From an uncultured Oscillospiraceae bacterium (lineage in GTDB: Bacteria; Bacillota; Clostridia; Oscillospirales; Ruminococcaceae), in assembly GCA_905212515.1 (NCBI GenBank), contig CAJMEU010000161.1, positions 1-6,213 of the forward strand: a stretch of 6,213 nucleotides of DNA, in the 5' to 3' direction. Every line of letters starts with the position of its first letter. Position 1 is the first letter of the stretch. A program made the translations under genes and the position numbers. The notes below the pieces were generated by a model. It made no database searches. It saw nothing but the letters and a program-made list of their open reading frames with translations, and had not been told where the DNA came from. This document shows, piece after piece, positions 1 to 4,655 of the stretch.

Positions 1-420
1 ACGCTGCGCCCGCTGCAGGACATTCCCCGGCACTGGAACAAGGTGCTGTTCGCCTGCGCGCCCGAGACACTGCAGCAAGTGCAGGAATTCGTTGCAGGGC
101 GCACGTATCAGGGCATGTACTTCATCGCCACCAACGCCATGTATTTTGAGATCATGCCCGCGGGCGTCACCAAGGCCAGCGCTTTGGCGGAGCTGTGCAG
201 CTATATGGATATCCCCATGGAAAACACGGTCGTCATCGGCGACTATTACAACGATATCGGCATGATGGAGGCGGCAGGGCATGCGGTGGCCGTGGCCAAT
301 GCCCCCAGCGAGGTGCAGCTGGCCGCGGATTCCGTGACGGCCGCCTGCGACGACGGCGGCGTGGCCCAGGTGCTGTATGGCTTGCTGCGCCAGTGCGGTG
401 CCGCGGAAGTGGCCCAATGA
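1..420 (+). CDS. Cof-type HAD-superfamily (class IIB) phosphatase, 5'-truncated by the window
   Basis: The frame is open from base 1 to the TGA at 418-420, so 139 codons of the C-terminal part are visible and the true start lies upstream. The segment shows the C-terminal signature of Cof/YidA-type haloacid dehalogenase hydrolases: a conserved Lys in GVTKASAL (visible codon 58, HAD motif III), then VVIGDYYNDIGMM (GD..ND at visible codons 80-85, HAD motif IV, the Mg2+-binding acidic pair), then the usual AVAVANAPSEV stretch and an acidic CDDGGV segment near the end. Proteins of this family are about 260-280 residues long and are cytosolic Mg-dependent phosphatases acting on sugar phosphates, nucleotides or FMN-type substrates. 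The nucleophile motif DxD and most of the cap domain are outside the window, so the substrate cannot be guessed. The stop overlaps the start of the next gene (ATGA), suggesting translational coupling. Confidence 0.9.
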   Translation, partial: TLRPLQDIPRHWNKVLFACAPETLQQVQEFVAGRTYQGMYFIATNAMYFEIMPAGVTKASALAELCSYMDIPMENTVVIGDYYNDIGMMEAAGHAVAVANAPSEVQLAADSVTAACDDGGVAQVLYGLLRQCGAAEVAQ

Positions 421-749
421 GGCGCTATTTGCTGTGCGCCTTGTGCGCGCTGTGCCTGCTGCCCGCTTTGCTGGCGCTGGAATTGCCCGTGGGAGGCGCG
501 CCGCCGGCGGACGAAGCGCCTTTCCCGTTCAGCGCGCAGGATAAGGTGGACATCAACAGCGCCCTGCCCGCGGAGCTGGCGCTGCTGCCGGGCATCGGCG
601 AAGCGCGGGCGGCCGCCATTGCCGAGGACCGCGCGGCCAACGGCCCCTTTGCCAATGTGCGGGAACTGGCGCGGGTAAAGGGCGTCTCAGACGGTTTAGC
701 CGCGCGCGTGGCACCTTATGTGACCGCAGAAAATGATTGCCTGAAATGA
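417..749 (+). CDS. ComEA-like helix-hairpin-helix protein with N-terminal membrane anchor
   Basis: This is a 110-residue protein. The start is the ATG at 417, which overlaps the upstream stop as ATGA; the same frame is open further upstream, but that part lies inside the HAD gene. Residues 4-21 form a hydrophobic, cysteine-containing segment (Cys7, Cys10, Cys13) that looks like a signal anchor. An Ala/Pro/Gly-rich linker follows. Residues 44-102 form a ComEA-type helix-hairpin-helix domain: VDINSA at 44-49, the first hairpin LPGIGEARAAAI at 57-68, GPF at 76-78, and a second hairpin around VKGV at 87-90. ComEA proteins hold incoming double-stranded DNA outside the membrane during natural transformation. 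B. subtilis ComEA is about twice as long because it also has an SLBB-like oligomerisation domain, which is absent here. No ComEB or ComEC gene is visible next to it. The fold and anchor are well supported; a role in DNA uptake is inferred, and another secreted DNA-binding role is possible. Confidence 0.85.
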   Translation: MRRYLLCALCALCLLPALLALELPVGGAPPADEAPFPFSAQDKVDINSALPAELALLPGIGEARAAAIAEDRAANGPFANVRELARVKGVSDGLAARVAPYVTAENDCLK

Positions 750-752
750 GGT
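748..752 (+). promoter_or_regulatory. Shine-Dalgarno of ppk1 overlapping the upstream stop codon
   Basis: GAGGT sits eight to nine bases before the ppk1 ATG, separated from it by a T-rich spacer. Its first two bases are part of the TGA stop of the helix-hairpin-helix gene. This supports the ATG at 760 as the start and suggests that termination and re-initiation are coupled. Confidence 0.65.
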
Positions 753-759
753 TTTTTTC

Positions 760-3012
760 ATGAGCGACCAGGAGATCACTTACGAATATTTCATCAACCG
801 TGAACTGAGCTGGCTGGATTTCAACCGCCGGGTGCTGAACCTTTCCAAGGACAAGGCCGTGCCTTTGGGGGAACAGCTGAAGTTCACCGCCATCTACGCC
901 AGCAATCTGGATGAGTTTTTTATGGTGCGCGTGGGGTCCCTGTATGATCAATCCCTGCTGAAGTCCGGGTCTGTTGACAACAAGACCGGCTGGACCCCCG
1001 CCCAGCAACTGGATGCCATCATGCCCAAGGTGCGTGAGCTGCAGCAGCTGTGTGACAAGTGCATAGCCAAGCTGTATGAGCGGGTGGCCGCCTGCGGTTA
1101 CGAGAAGGTCAATTTTGATAAAATGACAAAAAAGCAGGAGCATTTCTGGAAGCAGTACTTCCTGCAGGAGGTATATCCGATGATCTCCCCGCAGATCATC
1201 GACCAGCGGCATCCCTTCCCGTTTTTGCGCAACAACGGCACCTATATCGGCACCATGCTGAAAGAAAAAAACGAGGCACAGCCCTCCTTTGGCATCGTGC
1301 CGGTGTCCAATCAGTTTCAGCGGCTGATCTATGTGCCCGGGCCTGGCGGGGTGCAATTCGCCTTGGTGGAGGAGCTGATGCTCCACTTCGCCGGCCTGAT
1401 CTTCGGCAAGCGGGCCGTGCAGGCGCGCTGTGTGTTCCGCGTCACCCGCAACGCCGACATTTCGGTGGACGAGGGCATGTTCGACCAGGACGTGGATTAT
1501 CGCACCATCATGAGCGAGCTGCTGAAAAAGCGCCGCAAGCTGGCGCCCGTGCGCCTGCAGGTATCTGCCAAGGCAGACCATTCGATCGTGGATTTTTTGT
1601 GCGGCAAGCTGTTGCTGCCCCAGAAGCAGGTGTTTGAACAGTCCTCGCCGCTGGACCTGTCCATCGGCTTCAAATTGGCGGCCCGGCTGGCGCAGGATCA
1701 AAAGCCGGAACTGTTCTATCCGCCGCGCAGACCCATGCAGCCGCCCGCGGATTTCAGTCTGCGCCAGGCGGTGGAAACGCAGGATGTGCTGCTGTCTTAT
1801 CCGTATCAAAGCATGCGGCCGTTCATTCAGATGCTGTATGCCGCCGCCCGCGACCCGGACGTGATCTCCATCAAAATGACGCTGTACCGGGTGGCCCATG
1901 AATCGAAGATCATCGAGGCGCTGATCTCCGCCGCGGAGAGCGGCAAGGAAGTGATGGTCATCGTGGAGCTGCGCGCACGCTTTGACGAGCAGAACAACAT
2001 CGATTATTCCAAACAGTTGGAAGATGCGGGCTGTACCGTCATCTATGGCTTTGAGGACTACAAGATCCACTCCAAGCTCACGCTCATCACCAAAAAACAG
2101 GGCAATCACCTGAAATACATCGCCCAGATCGGCACCGGCAACTACAACGAAAAGACCAGCGAGCAGTATACCGACCTGTCCTTCGTCACCACGGACGTCA
2201 ATATCGGCAACGAGCTGGCCGGCGTGTTCCACAACCTGGCGATGGAGCGCCTGACCGAACACAGCGAGAACCTGCTGGTGGCGCCGCTGCGCTTCAAAAC
2301 TGTGATGATGGAGGAGATGGACCGCGAGATCGAAGCCAAAAAGATGGGCAGGGAAGCGTCCATCGTCCTCAAGTGCAATTCCATCAGCGACCGCGAGATC
2401 ATTGAAAAAATCAGCGAGGCATCCTGTGCCGGCGTGCCCGTGCAGATGATCGTGCGCGGCATCTGCTGTTTGCGTGCCGGGGTGCCGGGCCTGACGGAGA
2501 ACGTCACCGTGCGCAGCCTGGTGGGCCGTTATCTGGAACATGAGCGCGTGTACATGTTCGGCAGCGGCGATGACGAGCGCGTCTACATCGCCTCGGGCGA
2601 TTTCCTCACCCGCAACACCGAGCGCCGCGTGGAGGTGGGCGTGCGCATCCGCGACCGCCGCCTGATGCGGGAGTTGCGCCAAATGCTGGACTTGCAGCTG
2701 CGCGACAATGTGAACGCCAGCGAGATGCAGCCCGACGGCAGTTATCACAAGGTGAAATGCGGGGAAACCGAGCCTGTGGTGGATGGGCAGATCGGCATGT
2801 ATGCCCTGCTGGAGAACGCCTGGCCGCAGGCCGTACCCATTGCCGCGCCGCCCAGACGCAGGCAGCCGGCGCCGCGCCAGCCCATGCCCGTCACCCGCGC
2901 CGAGCGCGCCATCGTGCCGCGCCGCCCCGCCCAGCGCGCGGGCCAGGTGACCGTGCGCAAGCGGCAGGAGAACCCGCTGGTGAGCACGCTGAAAAAGATC
3001 CTGCACAAATAA
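760..3012 (+). CDS. ppk1: Polyphosphate kinase 1 (PPK1)
   Basis: This 750-residue enzyme reversibly transfers the gamma-phosphate of ATP to inorganic polyphosphate. All family landmarks are present. The N-terminal domain has FINRELSWLDFN and YASNLDEFF (Asn49 in the ATP-binding region), and the middle domain has RHPFPFLRNNG (from Arg150). The first phospholipase-D-like domain has SYPYQSMRPF, KMTLYRVA (Arg377), VELRARFDEQNN (Arg407) and KIHSKL with the autophosphorylated histidine at His437, then IGTGNYNEKTSEQYTD (458-472). The second has VGRYLEHERVY with His594 and a TRNTERRVEVGV block (617-627). His437 and His594 correspond to E. coli His435 and His592, almost in register. The ATG at 760 has a good Shine-Dalgarno and lies ten bases after the preceding stop. 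The catalytic part ends near residue 690 and is followed by an unusual Pro/Arg-rich basic tail (about 697-750). The gene closes its transcription unit with an intrinsic terminator. Confidence 0.97.
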   Translation: MSDQEITYEYFINRELSWLDFNRRVLNLSKDKAVPLGEQLKFTAIYASNLDEFFMVRVGSLYDQSLLKSGSVDNKTGWTPAQQLDAIMPKVRELQQLCDKCIAKLYERVAACGYEKVNFDKMTKKQEHFWKQYFLQEVYPMISPQIIDQRHPFPFLRNNGTYIGTMLKEKNEAQPSFGIVPVSNQFQRLIYVPGPGGVQFALVEELMLHFAGLIFGKRAVQARCVFRVTRNADISVDEGMFDQDVDYRTIMSELLKKRRKLAPVRLQVSAKADHSIVDFLCGKLLLPQKQVFEQSSPLDLSIGFKLAARLAQDQKPELFYPPRRPMQPPADFSLRQAVETQDVLLSYPYQSMRPFIQMLYAAARDPDVISIKMTLYRVAHESKIIEALISAAESGKEVMVIVELRARFDEQNNIDYSKQLEDAGCTVIYGFEDYKIHSKLTLITKKQGNHLKYIAQIGTGNYNEKTSEQYTDLSFVTTDVNIGNELAGVFHNLAMERLTEHSENLLVAPLRFKTVMMEEMDREIEAKKMGREASIVLKCNSISDREIIEKISEASCAGVPVQMIVRGICCLRAGVPGLTENVTVRSLVGRYLEHERVYMFGSGDDERVYIASGDFLTRNTERRVEVGVRIRDRRLMRELRQMLDLQLRDNVNASEMQPDGSYHKVKCGETEPVVDGQIGMYALLENAWPQAVPIAAPPRRRQPAPRQPMPVTRAERAIVPRRPAQRAGQVTVRKRQENPLVSTLKKILHK

Positions 3013-3021
3013 ACATCTTTG

Positions 3022-3054
3022 AGCAGATGGCCCGTATGGGCCGTCTGCTTTTTT
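3022..3054 (+). terminator. Rho-independent terminator after ppk1
   Basis: The 12-base arm AGCAGATGGCCC (3022-3033) pairs with GGGCCGTCTGCT (3038-3049) around a GTAT loop. There is a single T.G wobble and the other 11 pairs are Watson-Crick. A run of six T follows at 3049-3054. It begins 9 bases after the ppk1 stop codon and should end the HAD-HhH-ppk1 transcript, separating it from the sporulation genes. Confidence 0.93.
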
Positions 3055-3064
3055 ACACCGCTGT

Positions 3065-3093
3065 TCTTTTTGCCCGGTTGCGGCGCATATGCT
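3065..3093 (+). promoter_or_regulatory. Possible sigma-E-like promoter for the spoIVF pair
   Basis: TCTTTTT (3065-3071) fits five of seven positions of the Bacillus sigma-E -35 consensus KMATATT. After a 14-base spacer, CATATGCT (3086-3093) fits six of eight positions of the -10 consensus CATACAHT. Initiation would fall near 3100, leaving a short leader that contains the GGGGGA at 3108-3113. The spoIVF operon of B. subtilis is transcribed by sigma-E in the mother cell, which makes the match meaningful. It is imperfect and T-rich runs match easily, so this is a suggestion only. Confidence 0.33.
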
Positions 3094-3117
3094 GTTAGCA
3101 AAACAACGGGGGATGTG

Positions 3118-4014
3118 ATGCCCATGTGGGAAAAGCAAACGGGAATGGAGGATAAGCAGGAAACAGGTGGGAACAAGCCCGAACACCTGGCGCCAAAGCC
3201 CGCGCGCCAACCGTCCAGCGACGACGGCGGCCTGCTGGTGGTACAGGTGGTGCTGTGCCTGGTGATCGCGCTGCTGGTGTTCCTGGCCAAGACCATGCAG
3301 ATGCCCTTTGTGGCCGACTTACAGGACCAGTACGCGGAGATGCTTGCCCAGGGGGTGGAGTTCGGAACGGAAAACCCCATCACCCGCTTTGCCAGCGCGG
3401 CGGTGGATGCCATGCGCGGCGGCGTACAGGAGGCCCTGGCCCGACTGGATCAAAAGGCGGGGGACACGGGTGCTGCCGATCCCTCGGCGCCCACTGACGG
3501 CTTGCCCAGCGCCACCGCCTTGACGGTGGGGGCAGGGCAGGGCGGGTTTTGGCCCGTCGGCAGCAGGCAGACGCCGCCTGAAGGCGCCTCGCTGGACGAA
3601 TATACGCTGCCTGAAGCCCTATTCCTGCCGGTGTGGGGCGGGATCACCTCGGAATACGGCTTCCGAGACAACCCCGTGAACGGCGAGGACGACTTCCACG
3701 CCGGCGTGGACATCGCCTGTGCCGCCGGCACAAAAGTGGCGGCGGCCTTGGGCGGCCAGGTGGTGAAAACGGGGTATAACGCCTATCGGGGCAACTACCT
3801 GCTGATCCGTCACACCGGCGGCGTGCAGACGATGTACCAGCATCTGGCCTGCATCGTGGTGCGGCCGGGCGAAATGGTGCGGCAGGCCCAAACCGTGGGC
3901 ATGGCCGGTTCCACCGGGATGTCCACCGGCCCGCACCTCCACTTTGAGCTGATCCTGGACGGATTGCGGGTGGACCCGCTGCCCAGCCTGCCGGGATTGG
4001 ACAGCGCGGAATGA
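3118..4014 (+). CDS. spoIVFA: SpoIVFA-like membrane-anchored M23/LytM-domain protein
   Basis: From the ATG at 3118 the product is 298 residues. The region before it is a terminator, so starts further upstream are unlikely. GGGGGA at 3108-3113 precedes ATG 3118 closely and ATG 3124 at a more normal distance, so 3124 is an equal alternative. The protein has a polar cytoplasmic N-terminus, one membrane segment at about 38-57, a low-complexity linker, and a C-terminal LytM/M23 domain (about 170-292). The M23 zinc-site motifs are complete: HAGVD (His194, Asp198), the YQHL histidine His242, and HLHF (His273, His275). In B. subtilis, SpoIVFA anchors and restrains SpoIVFB in the outer forespore membrane, and is cleaved by SpoIVB and CtpB to release pro-sigma-K processing. 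The assignment rests on the architecture plus the overlapping M50 protease gene. SpoIIQ-type or general M23 proteins share the layout, but they are not paired with SpoIVFB in this way. The intact metal site suggests it may also be an active endopeptidase. Confidence 0.82.
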   Translation: MPMWEKQTGMEDKQETGGNKPEHLAPKPARQPSSDDGGLLVVQVVLCLVIALLVFLAKTMQMPFVADLQDQYAEMLAQGVEFGTENPITRFASAAVDAMRGGVQEALARLDQKAGDTGAADPSAPTDGLPSATALTVGAGQGGFWPVGSRQTPPEGASLDEYTLPEALFLPVWGGITSEYGFRDNPVNGEDDFHAGVDIACAAGTKVAAALGGQVVKTGYNAYRGNYLLIRHTGGVQTMYQHLACIVVRPGEMVRQAQTVGMAGSTGMSTGPHLHFELILDGLRVDPLPSLPGLDSAE

Positions 4015-4595
4015 GGCCGCGGCGCAGTTACGCGCCCTCCGCCACACCGGTTTTGCTGTGCGCCTGCCTGGCGGCAGGCCTTCTGTTCGACCCGTTGGGC
4101 TTTCTGCGCATGGCGCTGCTGTGCAGCGCCGTGCACGAGGCGGGGCACATCCTGGCCTACGTGCTGTGCACCCATCGCTTGCCCCGGCTGACGCTGCGCC
4201 TGGGCGGCGCCGCTTTAAGCGGGGCAAACCTGCCGCCCGGGCAGGAATTGCTGGTGCTGTGCGCGGGGCCGCTGGCAAATTTTGTGATGGCGGGCGTTCT
4301 GTATGGAATGGCGCTGTACCGGGCGCGGTATAGCGTCTATTTTTTGGCGGCCGTCAGCCTGTGCATGGGGCTGTACAACTTACTGCCCTTCGGCGTGCTG
4401 GACGGGGCGCGCATCATCCAAAATCTGCTGCCCGCGCGGTTCTGTGTGCCCTTGGCGCGCGCCCAGCGCACGCTTCTGGCCGCTTTCTGCCTTTTGGCGC
4501 CGCTGCTGACCTTTGTACTGCCGGTGCCCGGCGCCGCCCGGATGGCGGCCTTCCTGGCGCCGGCTTATCTGCTTGCCCAAGAAAGCGGCATTTGA
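4011..4595 (+). CDS. spoIVFB: SpoIVFB-like M50 (site-2 protease family) intramembrane metalloprotease, short form
   Basis: This 194-residue, highly hydrophobic protein has about six membrane segments (roughly 12-28, 33-53, 79-102, 107-124, 153-171 and 175-189). The zinc motif is HEAGH (His42, Glu43, His46), and the second motif NLLPFGVLDG (123-132) supplies the third ligand, Asp131. AGPLAN at 85-90 is the usual conserved loop of the family. The B. subtilis counterpart has His43, Glu44, His47 and Asp137, so spacing agrees closely. SpoIVFB cleaves pro-sigma-K in the mother cell to switch on late sporulation genes. The B. subtilis enzyme is about 288 residues because it ends in a cytoplasmic CBS domain that senses ATP; this one stops straight after the last membrane helix. 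Its ATG overlaps the spoIVFA stop (ATGA) and lacks a strong Shine-Dalgarno, so translation is probably coupled to SpoIVFA, matching their role as partners. Confidence 0.9.
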   Translation: MRPRRSYAPSATPVLLCACLAAGLLFDPLGFLRMALLCSAVHEAGHILAYVLCTHRLPRLTLRLGGAALSGANLPPGQELLVLCAGPLANFVMAGVLYGMALYRARYSVYFLAAVSLCMGLYNLLPFGVLDGARIIQNLLPARFCVPLARAQRTLLAAFCLLAPLLTFVLPVPGAARMAAFLAPAYLLAQESGI

Positions 4596-4624
4596 TTGCA
4601 TTTACGGGAAAAATCATGTACAAT
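4596..4624 (+). promoter_or_regulatory. Possible sigma-A-type promoter upstream of the radical SAM gene
   Basis: The 60-base gap after spoIVFB is AT-richer than its surroundings. TACAAT (4619-4624) matches five of six bases of the -10 consensus. TTGCAT (4596-4601) is a weak -35 element that keeps only TTG, at the ideal 17-base spacing. Initiation would fall near 4631, just ahead of the ribosome binding site. No terminator follows spoIVFB, so read-through from the spoIVF unit is also possible. Confidence 0.42.
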
Positions 4625-4642
4625 GGACAGGAAAAGAAAGAG

Positions 4643-4648
4643 AAAGGA
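4643..4648 (+). promoter_or_regulatory. Shine-Dalgarno of the radical SAM gene
   Basis: AAAGGA lies seven bases before the ATG at 4656, within a purine-rich stretch. It is the best ribosome binding site in the window and fixes this start. Confidence 0.8.
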
Positions 4649-4655
4649 CGTCATT

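Noticed and set aside
195..416. Upstream extension of the ComEA-like frame into the HAD gene
   Set aside because: The extra 74 residues are an Arg/Gly-rich shadow of the HAD coding sequence; the ATG at 417 directly precedes a good membrane anchor.
2863..2955. GC-rich, repetitive-looking stretch in the 3' part of ppk1
   Set aside because: There is no regular repeat unit at DNA or protein level. It reflects Arg and Pro codons of the basic tail rather than a tandem repeat or a recombination site.
3019..3117. Upstream TTG-started extension of spoIVFA that resembles a lipoprotein signal peptide with an LPGC lipobox
   Set aside because: It is encoded across the ppk1 terminator stem and T run and has no ribosome binding site, so the resemblance is most likely accidental.
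553..3210. Very long antisense open frame (885 codons) opposite ppk1, and a second one (347 codons) opposite the radical SAM gene (4614-5657)
   Set aside because: Both are rich in His, Ala, Leu and Gln without any recognisable domain, as expected for the reverse strand of GC-rich coding sequence. The + strand frames encode clearly conserved enzymes.
4020..4035. Small GGCGC/GCGCC inverted repeat just after the spoIVFB start
   Set aside because: The stem is only five base pairs in very GC-rich coding sequence, so it is expected by chance; no support for a regulatory hairpin.
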